This document shows positions 48,328 to 62,200 of a stretch of 64,000 bases of DNA, one piece after another. Source of the DNA: Tetrahymena thermophila SB210 (taxonomy: Eukaryota; Ciliophora; Oligohymenophorea; Hymenostomatida; Tetrahymenidae); the NCBI RefSeq assembly GCF_000189635.1, contig NW_002476351.1, forward strand, positions 340,338 through 404,337, in the 5' to 3' direction. The notes beneath the pieces are model-generated. The model saw only the letters and a program-made list of their open reading frames with translations. It was not told the DNA's origin and ran no database searches. The position numbers and the translations under genes are program-made. Within the stretch, counting starts at the first letter, position 1, and the number at the start of each line of letters is the position of its first letter.

Positions 48328-51300
48328 TCATTAAAATTTAATACTGTTAATTTTTTATTATCTATATTTATTCTATATTTTTTTAATTTTCTCCTAAGTT
48401 TCAATAAGTTTTGTTTTCCTTTTTCTTCTTTTTATATTTTATAATGCATCAAAATTTCTTTTGATATTTGCAGATACTATCATTTAAGTTTTATTGTTGT
48501 TCGGGAAATATATTTCGAAATCATTTCCTCTATCGAAATTATCAATTATAAATAAACTTTGACCTACTTAATTAGAAGTATTTTAATGAAAAGGATAGTT
48601 AGAGTTGTAATCTTCATTAACGTCAATAGTTTTTATTCTTTAAAGTGATTAATGAGCAAAAGAAGATATAGATTAACTTTAAACTTTTATTTTTGGATTA
48701 TTTAAAGTTACTTAGACTTATTAATTTCCATCTTATTATTCTGGTGTAAACACAGATTATTCATCGTTTGATGAATTGCTTTTAACACATTCTGTTTGGC
48801 CGTCCTAGCTTTTGTAAGTTATATCTTCTTCTCTAGATTTATTTCCTTCGTTGGTTAATTGTCGTTCTATCTAAGAGAATTGGCTAAATTTTTTTGTGTA
48901 TTGCTGCCTATTTTATAAATTTTCTTTTATCTAATTATTTGTATCTTCTAAGCTATCAGGTTTTTTATTGACCAAGATACTTTTCCTTTCTCTATAAATT
49001 GAAGATTAGCTATTTGCTTAATCATCAAAAGTCCTATTCAGTAAACTTTTCTTTCTTTCTTTTTAATTAAAAGTTGCACTTGGTGGTGCACTAACATCAA
49101 AAGGAAGAAAGCTAGAAGAAACTTGTAAAGATTCAGGATGCTACAGACTCTAATTAGTATTCTATGATTCATTACAAGCTAAAGGAACTTTGGCTAATTT
49201 TTGTTAAGTTAATTCTAACTTTTAAAGATTTCCTTTCTTATTATTTTTTTCTATGCTGATTCCCAACTTTAAAAATATTTTTTTTAAATGCATTTTTAAA
49301 TAAAAATTAAATTTTACTTGCATGCTGTAATTTTCTTGTTATTGTGACATTTGAGTTCCATAGTGTTTTATAGGAACATCAAATACAGCAGAGAGCTTAG
49401 CAGCAGCTAAATTAAGAAATTTTTTATATATTTAAATTCAGAAATTTTTTTATTTTTTAAATTAATAAAATAAATTATAAATAAAAAATTACATTGCTAA
49501 ATAGCTAAGCTTTATTGATAAAGGAGGCATATCTGTTCTGAGTATTTTTAAATAAGTAAAGCTTTTTATGATTTATTAGATTTTCTTTTGATTTTAAGGC
49601 GGATTTATGGCAAATTTAGTTGAATAGATTTAATTATTTTTTATTTTGGAGCATGGTAAAAGACTTAAATACACTCATTTAAAGTGTGATCAGTTTTTTA
49701 GCATCCATAGCAAGAAAAGAAACAATTTTTTTTATTGAAGACATAATCATCTTAAATCATCTTAAACTTCTCCTAAAATTAAAAATAATTTATTTATTTA
49801 ATCTTTTTATTAATTATTTTTTAATATACTCTATCAAGAGGAAAATCTTGAAGTATCTACAAAAAATCTTGCTTCGTTATGTAGGCAACACATGTTACAT
49901 TTATTGCTTTTGCACTCCATTATCTTTAAAAAGAAGAAAAAAACTCTAATTCACCAACCAATTCTCCTTTTTTCTATCAATAAATAAATTAATTTTGTTA
50001 TGATAATTAAATTGACTATTTCTATTAATCTTTCATATTCAACCTTAATAAACTGAATTCAGAAAATTACAAAATATTTTATTATATTCCATTGTCTTAC
50101 CCCAAAAAAAATTGATATTACAGAATTAGTTTAAAAAATAGTTTGAAATGAAAAATGATAAGTTCTAAAATTAAAGTACTTGATTAATTTTTGTTAGGAA
50201 AAGTGTTTTATAAAATTTTTTTTAAATAATTCGAGGTTTAAAAATAATTTGAAATAATCCAATTTATTTATTTACTTGTATTAAGCATATTGGATCTTTT
50301 TTGTCTTTTTCAGATGTCTTTAAAAAGATCTAAACTTTAAAAAAAATGTCTTTTTCTATCCTTGAATTAAATTACTTTACTTTGTCCACTGAGTATAAAA
50401 TATAGCTCATCAGGCTAGTCTCCTTAATTATATAAGGGTTCTTGAGGAGAAATTATTTTTTCTTTCATTTTTAGCATTAGTTTAGTTAAAAATTGTTTGC
50501 TAAAATTATGAGAAAATATTTTTTTTGAATTAATCAAATCGCTATATAAATTTATCAGTACTTCTTCCTTGAGACTTATAGGAAGTTAGTTTAAAAGTGT
50601 ATTACCTTCAAGATTATTAAATTCTTGCTAATTGTAAACATAGTTATAATATTTTAAAACGTGTTGCTGAATATTCTTCTCTAAGTTTCTGTTTGTAAGA
50701 TACTAATTTAAATATATCATCTTTTATTTAAATTCTTTCTTTTTTCTATATAAGTCATTCAATATCAAACCAAATTGATTCATCGAATAAGATAGCACTA
50801 AGCATCCTACCAATCCAATAAAAGTAACTAATATTTTTTCAACTAAAAAAAAATACTTAAATTCACTTTTTAAAGTTAAAAAATTTTCTTTATATTTGAA
50901 TTATATAATTTACCAATAGTAATTGGGACTATATCTCCATATCCGAGAGTAATCATAGTGACTACAGACCAATAAAGGGAGTTGAAGTACCTGATATACC
51001 ACTCATCATTGATATATTGAATCATCCAAATCTTTTGGCTAGAACTGTATTGTAGTTCTAGATAAACAGAAAGAAGCGCTATACAGGCTACCAAATGAGC
51101 AATAAATAGAATATTAAAAATAAGTTTAAAAATATCAGTGAAAGCTTGAGTTTTATCCTTCATTTTATAGTTTTACTCTAAATTTGAAATAGCCTCCAAA
51201 AAGTCAATTATTTTTACAAGAAATATAATCATGATCAGCTTAAAGTTGAATACATTTTACAAAATAATTATTAAAGCTAAAATTAAATCAAGCCTAATTG

Positions 51301-52751
51301 AATTAAATAAAAAAATGTATTTTTTTATAAAAATGAAGTTTTAAATAATTAATTAGTTGTTATTTACCAAAATTAAGATTTAATATATTTTTTGACAATC
51401 ATGTTTCTTTATTTTGTAAGCTCACCCCGTTTATATATAGCTTTAAAATTATTAAAAGATTGGGTAATTTAAAAAATAGATTGAATCAATCAATCAATTT
51501 ATTTACCTGTATTAAATTTTACAAAAATATCAAAACAGAAAAAAATTTAAGTGAAGGAATCAAGGAATTGAGCTAGACCTCCTTCTATAGTTTAAGTAGT
51601 AATTCCTTAGATAGAAATAATTAAAGGCACATACAAAAGAAGTCTTAATAAAACAAAGATTGTTATTATTTCCCAAATAAGTGAAAAACCTGAATTCTAA
51701 TTGAAGAATTAATTTTTAGCTTAAATAAAAATGATTTTACAGGAACAATAATAGAGTCATTCAAAGTTTTATAAGCTTTTTATAGAAACTCACTCTTCAA
51801 CAGCAAATTATACGACTAACCTTCAATTTAATAATTATTTACTTGTTATTAAATTGTCAAGAAATCAAGAAATTTTATTTACTTTTTATGTAATACATCA
51901 ATTTTTAATAGAATGATGGGGACTATTTATTTATTTATTGTAATAAAAAAAATAATATTTTAGACAACAGCAATAATACAAAACTATTTCCTTACTTATG
52001 TAAATCTCTTTCTGTAGTAATAATAGTCGTAGTTCATTGATGCGTCATTTATTATTTCAAAGGTACTTCTTTGTAGATTTTTGAATTTAGTACCATTTAT
52101 ATTTTTTAGTTTATTTATAAATTTATGAATGTTGAAAAGGAGAGATAGACCTTTTCCTAAAGAAAGAGCTTTTTTAATTCCTAGCTTAACAAATAAATTA
52201 TTTTCAATCAGTTTCTTTTGAACGTTACACAATCCTTGTCTACGTGTTTTCGTCTTATTTATTTGGCGGGCTTTAATGTCAATTTAATCATCTATACTTG
52301 ATTCATTTGAGTCAATAGAGTTACTAGTTTGATTTTTATATTAGTTCTACTATTATTATTTTTATAGAACCCCAATCTAAGTATCAGTGACTAAATTATG
52401 GGCTGCAACCTGTTTGCTTTTATTTTAATCAAGTCCGTTATGTTTATCATCAAAACTTCTCTGTCTCAGTTAAACTTTGAAATCTTTTTGAAAATCCTCT
52501 TCCATTTTGGAGACATAATTATGTTTTAAAAATTGTGATAATTGAGTTTCATCTTAACACTAGAAGCATGATTAATCATCTAAGTTATCATCTTCTTTCA
52601 CATCTTTCTTGAAGTTTTTATTATTAAATACCCAACTCCTCCTATCCTTCATTCCATAAAAATGGTTAAATTCTATGTCTGATTATTCTTAAGCATTGAA
52701 TTCACCATATTATGTTGAAACTTTGCTTCCGTTTACAACAATTACATTCAT
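48328..52751 (-). CDS. voltage/cyclic-nucleotide-type K+ channel with zinc knuckle
   Basis: Multi-exon gene (about ten exons) for a six-transmembrane K+ channel subunit of the plasma or ciliary membrane. Order: polar N-terminus of about 270 residues; S1 near WEIITIFVLLRLLLYVPLII; S2 with FFCFDIFVKFNTG; the S2-S3 loop RGELTKQRNMIVKKY; S3/S4 LDLILALIIILQNVFNF then KLIMIIFLVKIIDFLEAI; S5; the pore YWSVVTMITLGYGDIVP with the K+ filter GYGD; S6; a C-linker; and a cyclic-nucleotide-binding fold (QEPLYNQGDQPDELYFILSG). After an intron comes CYGCQKTDHTLNEC, an exact CX2CX4HX4C zinc knuckle, then a long Asn/Ser/Gln-rich tail. The S4 segment has only two or three Lys and no Arg, so voltage sensing may be weak. 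Large families of such channels are known from ciliates. Confidence 0.9.
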
Positions 52752-53170
52752 ATTTATTAATAGGCTATTATTTTATTTTTTAATTATTTAACTTTCTATT
52801 CAATTTAATTTTAATTTTAATTCTATATATCAATACGATTGGAGATCATCGCAAATTTACATTAAATTTTTTCTAGTTTTTCTCAAAAACTTAATAAATA
52901 TTAAAATAGCTAGTTTATTTTTTAACTTTATAAGTGGCTATTGTAATTATTATTATTATATAAAAACATGTAATAAATTTTTACTTTTAAACAAAATTAA
53001 AGATTTTAGGAATATAAGTCAATACAGTTTCATTACAAGAAAATAAATAGTTAAATTAACTTAGAAAGTTTAATTAAATATTCTTTTTTAAGATTTTTGA
53101 AATAGGTAGGCAGGAAAGAAAGGTTAAGAAAGATTTGTTAGATGTTGTATTTAATCATTTTTAAAGATAT
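52752..53170. other. intergenic spacer
   Basis: A/T-rich promoter-side spacer of the channel gene and 3' side of the importin alpha gene. No element recognised. Confidence 0.4.
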
Positions 53171-55303
53171 TCAATTTAAAATATTTTATTCATATTATTT
53201 AGTCCAACTGTATTCTTCAATTATTTTTGAAGCCCTTTGCTAATTTTCTTCAGAACCTTCAATTGCTATATGATCTAAAGTTCTAATAGATTAATACCTG
53301 TCTATACATATCCAAAATGGGTTTTATTCATATGAATCGTCTTCTTTGGTGAGTTTTTCCCCAAAATCAAGTATTGATATGAAACAATCAAGTAGTTTCA
53401 TTAAAATTTGATCAGGAAGTTATTGATATTTTTTGTTCAAAAAATCACATAAAATATGAATAACCTCTTTATTTGACAAAAACTCTTCTTTTTATTCATC
53501 ACTTTAATGTTGCAATAACGTAGAAAGAGCCCAAATAGCCTCTTTCTATACATCTAACGTTTCCTCTTCTTCTATCTGAGAAATAATTTTTGAATCTAAC
53601 ATATACTAGCTCGCAATTTAAATAAAGCTTTCTCCATTCATAAACATGTTTGACAAACTAAACGCTATATTTTCCCTTACAGTACTTAGAGTATGGCTCA
53701 TCATAATATATAACGGATAAATGAGATCCTATTTCACTAAAAGCTTTAAAAAAGTAAATCAGTTAAATAGAAATTATTCGTTTATTTATATTTTTTTTAC
53801 CATTATATATTTTTAGTCCTGCAAAGATATCAATTTGTATAAAGAAGATACATTAACCATATCTTCATCAGTCTAAATACAAGATATAAAGTATTATGAA
53901 AAGAATCTGCACTCATATAGGATATTAAATTATGCTTCAGAAAGAGGGTTATCTTCTATGAACAAGTAAGTTAATCCATGAGTAATTTAGTTAAAATACT
54001 CTGATTTGCCCATTTTCAAACATAGATTCATAATGCTTGCAATGATTCTAAACTATTTTATATTAAATCAATCTTATTTACTTACTTATCATAATCAAGA
54101 ATAATTGTTATGTGAAAGAATACTTACTTATTCATCATCTATTTTATCATGTATACTTAGCATGGTAGTGGACAAGTTTAATATAACTCTAATCAAATTA
54201 TCAGCAATCTCTGTTTCTCCTTAATTTATGCTATAATATATTTTATAAATATTTTGTGGAATGATATTGATAGGATCATTTATTTATTTATTAATTTAGT
54301 AATTTACCTTTTAGCTATATTTTAAACACAATTGCTTAAGAAAAATAAAAACCCTTCTTCAAAAAATTTATATCTGTATTAGGGATCTTCCAAAGATATG
54401 TTCACAGCAAGCCATATTGCCTAAATTTTATTAAGCATTAAAAACAATTAATTTATCAAAATATTTTAATAAATTTGTGTGGAGTAAAAATAAAGATTTT
54501 TGGAATCAAAAATATTTTTTACACTCATTCTAAATTAAACTAAAACATAAAAATTTTAAATTAACTTTTGCCACACATATTTTTTTTAAATTTGAGCTTA
54601 CATTTTCAAAGAGCATACTGTTTTTATTGTCTTTTAAAATAGCTTTAAGGGTAGATACGATATCTTAATCTATTAGTTTTCTTATCACTTCATGCTAATC
54701 GTTAGGAAGATGGGATAAATTAATTAAGCACCATAAAGCTGTGTTCTTAGTAGCTAAATCTACTTATGTATTCTTAATGAGAAGGTGAAGACTAAAGTGT
54801 ATAAACAGTTATTTAAGAATATTAATAACTTCAGGAGGTTTTTCATTAATCAAATACTCATTTAGTATTTATTGGAGTACATTATCAAGCTAAGCGTTAT
54901 TAGCAGGATCAAAATTGTAAATATAACTATTTAATTGATTCACCAATTAAAAAATTCTATCATATTCTGCTTTAAAATCTAATTCTTTTTAGCAAATCTA
55001 CATTTATTAATTATTCTATTAATAAGTATTTTCTACCATATCGCTTTACTACTAAATAGATTAAATATTATTAAATTATTGTGGATTTGGCTAAATACTA
55101 TTTAATTAGTTATTGCTATATTCATTTAAGTTAGATAAGTCTTAAAAATTTAGTTTCCTGGTTTTATTGAATGTTTATTGCAACTTTTTTTTCCTAATTT
55201 CTAACCTATAAGATCTTTTCTTTATTGACATAGCATTTTTCAATGAAAACTCATCATCGTCATCATTAAATTATTAATTATTTTGTTGAAAATCTACTTC
55301 CAT
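53171..55303 (-). CDS. importin alpha (karyopherin alpha)
   Basis: Multi-exon gene with at least four introns, around 560 residues. Importin alpha binds nuclear localisation signals through armadillo repeats and importin beta through an N-terminal IBB domain. IBB-like stretch at residues about 29-55: KKRSYRLEIRKKKLQQTFNK. Armadillo units: NTALWCLINLSHLPNDQHEV and AIWLAVNISLEDP, then NLIRVILNLSTTML and KEAIWALSTLLQHQSDEQ, each with the Trp/Asn-bearing helix 3 that forms the NLS groove. A Gln/Asn-rich insert (about 70 residues, many TAA/TAG codons) sits between IBB and the first repeat. The acidic end usual for binding the export factor is less clear. In binucleate ciliates, distinct importin alphas serve macro- and micronucleus; which one this is cannot be told from sequence alone. 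Confidence 0.85.
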
Positions 55304-57278
55304 TTCAAATTACAAACAATTTTCTTTAATCAATTATTAAAGTTTATCAGATTTAACAAATCCTATTAATAAAATTAAAATTTTCTAAAATTTGGCGTAA
55401 TTTCAAATATTATATATATATAATTTATGGTCTCTAATAGATGTTAAATAGCATTGAAATTTCTTGCTAAATATTTTCTTTAGCTTAAAAATGCAATTAA
55501 TTCATTTGACTACTAAAATATGTTTTTATTTCAATAACCAAATTATCTATTTTTTTTAAAGAAAATCTTAAAAAATGTTTAAATCATAAATCTAAATATA
55601 GAAATTAATAAATTTAAAATAAAAAAATATTTTAAATTATTATCCACCTGTCTGTAAAATATTAAAAGATAATATATTGACTAATTAATATTTATAACTT
55701 TAATAATTTTAATCATATGAGCTGATTATATTTTCAAAGGCGTTTAAAAATTTCAATTACTGAGTTGAATTAATAATAATTTATAACTCCTTTATTCATG
55801 TGCACTATAATCCATTATTTCAAATTAAAAATAAAACAATTAATTTTTATGATTATTCAATATTGATTGATACATAAATTATTCAAGCAAATAATTTCTG
55901 AACATTCTACTTTTTATTTAATTCATTCACATTTTAATATTTTATAATAAAATAATTACTTTTTCTAATTTTGTAAAAAAATTGTCTACTTTCATAAATT
56001 ATCTGATTTTAAAAATATTTAGCTGTTTCTTTCTCTTCCTCTTTTGATATTACTTTTTAATAATTGATTTACTTTTATTTTTATGAAATTTAAAAAATCT
56101 TTATTTATTTAACAGAAAGTTATAAAATAATATAATTTTTTAATGTTAAAATTTAAAATATAGGATTAACTATTTTTAATAAAAAAATATTTTTTAAATA
56201 AAAATATAATTCACTTTTTTCTATCTGAAATCTAACATATATAAATCATATATATTAGGTCCAAGTATTTATAAATTATTTGAATTCAAATTTACATAGA
56301 ACATTATTTTGAATAATTCTCTTTGTTAATAAAAAATTTTAGTTTTGATAAATTTAATTTAAATACATTTTAATAATTTTTTTAATAAGTTATTTTAAAT
56401 TATTTAGTATTTTTAAAAGAATAACTAAATAATTGTATAACTTATGATAATCTTTACAAAATAATAAAAACCAACATTAATAATACAATCAAAGGGAAAT
56501 CTAATAAATGTATAATAACAAACTACAAACTTAGCAATTTTATAATTTGGGAAAATATTATTTAGCATAAAAGCTATTAATAAATTATTGGCTTTATCAA
56601 AATTTAATTTTATTAAATTAGATTTATTTTTCTTATGAAGTTTAATTTATTTATAGTTTATGTAAAAAGAATTAGAACATCAAAAAAAATTAATGTTTTT
56701 TTACATTTATTTATAAATAATTTTTTTTAAATGTAACAATTAAATGTTAAATAATTTATTCTTGAAATGATAAAAACGAATTTAATACATACAAAAAAAA
56801 TAAAATGAAGAAATGAAATAAAAATATATTTTATTTATTTAATATTATTGAAGTTTATGTATTCAGAAACTGTAATTTTATAATTTGGAATTTGAAATTA
56901 ATATGCTACAACAAGATTACACTTTTTTTTATTATTGAGTGAATCATATAAAGTTGATATTCTTTAAATTTTATCTTACTTTGAAATTGAGTGATTAAAT
57001 GAAAGAGGCATATGAATAAGCTTGCTTATTTAGCAAATAATGACGTTTATCTCGTATTTTGTATATTTTAATCATGGTTATTGGTAATTCTTTTATATTG
57101 TTATGTTTAATTATGAATTATAAATTACATTCTTATTCATGATTATTCCTTTTTTAAGTGTTGATAGCTATTTTCTGTAGAAAATCACCTTTAATCTATT
57201 TGTAAGATCTTTTAAATCTCTCAAATATTTAATTATTAAACAAAATATTCTTTTAATTTAAATAATAATCAAACAAAA
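55304..57278. other. long A/T-rich region between divergent genes
   Basis: Nearly 2 kb, the largest gap in the window, between importin alpha (minus) and the thioesterase (plus). It is extremely A/T-rich with poly-T and poly-A runs. A short palindrome-like stretch ATATATAAATCATATATAT lies near 56237. No gene recognised. Confidence 0.45.
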
Positions 57279-58262
57279 ATGAATAAGATTATTTTAACTA
57301 TCTGCTTAATTGGCTTCGCAGTTGCTTCAAATCCTGTCGCTATCTTCCACGGTTTCGGTGATGCATGTGCTAACCCTGGTATGAAGGTAACATACTTCAT
57401 AACACTTTTATTTATTTAATAATTTTATTCAAATAAGTTATTATTTTAACAATATTTCAATTTTTGATCTAAAATTTGCACAAAATATTCATCAATTCCT
57501 CTTAAATTATAGTCCTTCACTAAGTAAATTGCTGCTGGTGTTAATGGAGCATATGTTAAATGTGTTGAAATTGGAAACGGTGCTATGTCTAGTGTTCTTA
57601 TGAGATTTGATAAATAAGTAGAAAATGCTTGCAATAGTATTAAACAAGACCCTAACTTTTAAGGTAAAACAATTAATGTCCTTGGATTAAGTCAAGGTGG
57701 TCTTATCGCAAGAGGTATCATTGAAACTTGTGACTTTGGAGGCAGTGTTGCTCGTCTTATTTCTATTGGTGGTCCTCAAATGGGTGTTGCTACTATTCCT
57801 AAATGCCATAAGGGAATTTTCTGTAACATATTAAATGGCCTTGTTGATGATCTTGTTTACACTCCTCTCGCTTAAAAGACTGTTGGTCCTGCTGGTTACT
57901 TCAGAAACCCTAAGCATTATAACACTTATTTAAAACACAGCATTTTCCTTCCTATTGTTAACAATGAAAGATAAGTCAATCAAACTTACAAGGACAGATT
58001 TGTTGCCCTCGAAAAAGTTTAATTGACTATGTTCAGCAAGGACTCCGTCATTGATCCCAAGGAAACTGCTTGGTTCTCCTTCTATGGAACTGATGGAAAA
58101 ACTGTTGTTGGAATCGAATAACAAGATGTTTTCACCTAGGATTTGTTTGGTTTGAAGACAGTTTATGATGCTGGTAAAGTAGAATTTATAACTATTGATG
58201 GCGATCATTTAAGATTCTCAACCGAAGACATCCAAAATATTTACATTCCTGCTCTCTAATGA
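57279..58262 (+). CDS. palmitoyl-protein thioesterase 1 (PPT1-like), lysosomal
   Basis: Two exons (57279-57386 and 57513-58262), 285 residues. PPT1 removes fatty acids from S-acylated proteins during lysosomal breakdown. N-terminal signal peptide KIILTICLIGFAVAS. Then NPVAIFHGFGDAC, the family's oxyanion region, and the nucleophile motif GLSQGGLIARG with the catalytic Ser. RNPKHYNTYLKHSIFLPIVN matches the PPT1 stretch ending in FL..IN. The His is in TIDGDHLRFS near the C-terminus; the catalytic Asp is probably in DSVIDPKETAWF. The whole chain aligns in my reading to mammalian PPT1 without gaps of note. Codons are visibly richer in C-ending synonyms (ATC, GTC, TTC, CTC) than in other genes of the window, a mark of highly expressed genes in Tetrahymena. 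Ends TAA (Gln) then TGA. Confidence 0.93.
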
Positions 58263-58942
58263 AAAATTAAAACCAAAAATAATTGATTGATAAATGTTAT
58301 AATAAATGATTTTATATCTATAAAGTAAAGTTAAAATTTTATATTACTTTAACTGATTAATAATCAGATTTAACTATATTTACTTCAAAAATTAATTTAG
58401 TTGCATTAATCAGTTCAAATATATGCCAAAGATTATTTTGATTTTGAAACATTTTTTATAAAATTTAAAAAATTATGTATTTAAAAATATAAATAAATGT
58501 AAATATATATGGCAGTATTTATCATTTCTCTCACTAGACAATTAATTATTATATAATAAACCATTATGTTAGTTGATTTTATCTTTCAAAATAAAATTAA
58601 GATCAGCTAACTTTAATCTTATATTTCATTAATGCAGTATATAAAAAAGAAAAATTATATTTGAAGGTTATTTTCTTTTAGGGTTTCTTTAAGGATTTTG
58701 ATATGAATTGAAACTAAATAAAGTTAGGAGTTTCATCAAAAATTTGATTTGAAAGTAAGTTGAAGGTATTTTTGTTATTTGTATTTATTTTTTAGATATT
58801 AAATACAGGATTACTTTAAATGCTTATTAATTAATTATTGATCAGAAAAATTCTAAAAGGAATTTTTTTGAAGAAATAGCACAAGATATTATTTAAATTA
58901 ATTTAAGTAATGTTTGAATTTATAAATTAAAAATAAAATTAA

Positions 58943-58974
58943 ACTGACTGACTGATTGATTGATTGATTGATTG
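58943..58974 (+). repeat. ACTG/ATTG tetranucleotide microsatellite
   Basis: Three ACTG units pass into five or so ATTG units without a break, in otherwise irregular A/T-rich DNA. Confidence 0.7.
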
Positions 58975-59160
58975 AAATGTGATAGAAAAAAATAGATAGA
59001 TAATAATACAAAATGAGAATATTAATAACATGGATGATCTTATAACTATTAAAATGTATTAATATATAAGTATATGAATAATTAATTTATAAGAAATTTT
59101 ATTTTCAAATATTTTAAAATAAATAGAAATCATCAAAAGATATTTAGAGTTTGAAATATT

Positions 59161-59187
59161 GCTTGCTTCCTTGCTTGCTTGCTTGCT
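59161..59187 (+). repeat. GCTT tetranucleotide microsatellite
   Basis: About six GCTT units with one TCC interruption near the 5' end. It lies just beyond the 3' end of the importin-7/8-like gene. Confidence 0.7.
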
Positions 59188-59232
59188 GTATGTAATTTTT
59201 GAAGTAATTATTCTTAAGGTAATCAATCCAAA

Positions 59233-62200
59233 TCAGTTTTGGCCTTAAGCTTTTTCTTACTTTGACTTCAAATATTCTTCATACTATCTCTTAGATTCAA
59301 GGATGTTATTTTGCAAAGAGTGCTTATCTTCTTCGGTTAAAATAGAGGTTATAGCACCATAGTATTGGCTATTAGTTTGAGCTATATTTAAGAGTTATTG
59401 TTCTAAAACTAAGATTTCATCGATATTTTCAAGAGGACAGTTATAACTATTAATTAATTAAAGAAGTATTTATTAATAAAATAGAAAATATTGTAAAATT
59501 TTTAGTATTTACTTGTAATTGTAGTTGTATCTGTCAAGAGGATCAAAGTCATCATCAAAGTCGTCATCATCATCTAGTTCTTCAGCTGCACCTTAAACTT
59601 GGGATTTTGTGTAGTTCTAAACATTTTAGATGTGTTGATTAAGAGTAGATTGGAAGTCTTTTCCTTCTCCTTTGCCATCTTCTTCTTCGTCATCATCACA
59701 GTCTTCGAAATCTTCTTCTTCACGGAGCTTGACGATTTCTGAAGTAATGCTGACACATTGCTTAAGAATTTAGGGAGTGATGACTTTGATTTCTTCAGGA
59801 ATAGCAGGGCAACCCAAAATAGAAGTGAAGGCAAGTAGTAATCTTTACTTGGAGAAATCTGACTTGAACTACTTTAAGACGTTGAACCATTTTTAGAAAA
59901 GGGCTTATACGATGGGAATACCGTAAGAATTGACTAAAATAGCAAAAGTTTCAGTAGAATTGTAATAGAAACACATGCAGAGAGTTTCTAAGTTAGCAAC
60001 GATGACATCGTTCTTAATTTTATTGGTATTAAGATTTTAGAGAGTTAATTAAATAATTTATTGGAGAACTCCGTTGCTTAACTTTTAAGTTTAGAGATTG
60101 TTCTCGATTAAGCAGTAAAGGACTGTGAGACAGTTTTTCATGCCTGTTTCTTCATCATCATCGAAACCTCCTTCAATACATTTTTTATAAACTCCAGCGA
60201 CAAACAAGAAAATTAAATCAATAAATCTTTATCCAAATAAGTCGTTAGCAGTGAAGAAGAAATCTCCTCCCTTTTGAATGAAATTCTTCAAGATGATAAC
60301 GATTTCGTTTGTGTGTTCAGGGCCCCAACCATTAATAGCACTTTCAAGTAAAAGCTTTTATTCTTAGTTTAAGTGATTTGCAAGATTTAAGTCAGCATCA
60401 TCCTTACCAATAACGATGTAAATCAAAACAGGATAGTAGAACCATAATTAAGAACTGGGATCAATAGCAGTAGATCTGAAGGTAAGTTATTACAATAAGT
60501 AAAGGGCTTCATCCATATAATCACATTAGTCATCAATCAAGCAAGTATTTAAGATGGGTAAAACGACCTAAATAAATAAATATTTAAAAATTTAATTTAT
60601 TTTAGCTTAAATTAAACAACTTTTATAATTTTTATCGATTAATTTAGACCAAAAAATGATTAATTTTTTAAATTATTTTTCAAAATGATTTATTTAATTA
60701 ATAATAATTTAATCAGCACTTTTTAAAAATTTTTAGTGCAAAGACGGCATATCTTGCTTGAATAACCTAGTAGAATAATAAAAAGTAATAAATTATTTAC
60801 ATCTTCTAATTTTTTAAGGACGTCAGGAGTAATGGGAGAGTTAAGGATCTTTCCGATAGCATCTAGACAGCCACCTGCAGCGAGTTAGCATTCACCATCA
60901 TCGTCATTTTCAGGTTCGTTGTCTTTGCTTTTGTACTTGTAGAAAGCAGAAGATAAGTGAACACACAAATCATAAGCAAAAGGACCAATTTCACTAGAGA
61001 ATTACTCAACAATACCTTCGAGGGCTGCAACAAGTTCTTCACTATCAATTTCGTCCATAAGCTTTAAGTAAATACGCAAGATTTCAGAAAGATATCCTTT
61101 GATCATTTCTTGGGCTTGCTTTTGGGACATAATTGTATTAAGAGCTAAGGCGGCCTTAAATCTGACTGGTAAGTTTTAATCTTTCAAGCAGTTGCTTATT
61201 CCTTGAACTGATGCAATAACGTTTTGGTTGTTAAGGAAAGTCATGTATCCATACTTGCCAATAACCCAGCAAGCTCTAGATTTAATTAAACCATTAGCGT
61301 TTTGGAATTCAGGGATGACGTACTTTTCTAAGAGAGGTTCTAATTAGTTCTTAAGAATTTCATCCTTCAATATGACTTCTTTTAACTAACCAACGGCAAA
61401 GAAGATACCATCCTTAATAGCAAGATTGAGAGGTTAGTTGTTACGAGGGTTAGCGTTGGTGTCAATATATTGAGCACAGAACTAGACGAATTGATGAAGA
61501 TAAGTATTTTTGCTGAATTCGTTTTAGCATATATTTTTAATTAAATCCATAGCTAAGTTCTTGTTGTTTGCAAAACCAGTGTTAATGAAATCATCTTCCT
61601 AAACATTTCAAAAAAAATATAATAAATCAATTGCATCTTTATTATTAAATATGAAATAAAAAAGGCTATTTGCTAATAAAATCATTTAGTCCTAATTATA
61701 AAGTATTTCTAAAAAATGCACTCATTCATTCAGCCTTTTTAATATATAAAAAGAAAAATATAAGAAATATTTTTACTTATCTAATAAATTCAGTAGGATC
61801 AGTTTCCCAGAGTTCGTTATCCTTGGGCTTAATCCATAATAAAGGGAAGAGAGTTTCATAAAGGATAGTTTCAATATGAGGTTAGAATCTTTCAAATAAG
61901 GCTTTGTACTTGAAGACCTTGGTCAAGAATTTGATACCAAAATGAACGCAGGCATTACCTACGAAAGTTGTTTGGGAAAGGACGAGTTATTTAATAAAGC
62001 TTTCCATGACGTTACCCATATGGTTATCAATTAACCATTAAGCAATAGCACTTGCTTTTTCTTCAGTACAAATTGCTCTGTTAGCGTATCTGGTTATAAA
62101 TTTGTGGAAAATCTTGCCAGCCCATTTCTTATTTTTCCAAAGAGGGTGCTTATCTCTACTAAGAATGGTATCTTCGTCTTAAGTAGGAATAGTCAAATTT

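Larger units (their letters stand above)
58263..59232. other. spacer between convergent genes with tetranucleotide runs
   Basis: About 1 kb, A/T-rich. It contains a run of (ACTG)/(ATTG) units at about 58943-58974 and a (GCTT) run at about 59161-59187. No coding frame. Confidence 0.5.

Noticed and set aside
59574..61048. Minus-strand open frames rich in Lys/Ser/Leu within the karyopherin gene
   Set aside because: They are other-frame readings of importin-7/8-like exons; the chosen frame gives HEAT-like helices and acidic runs.
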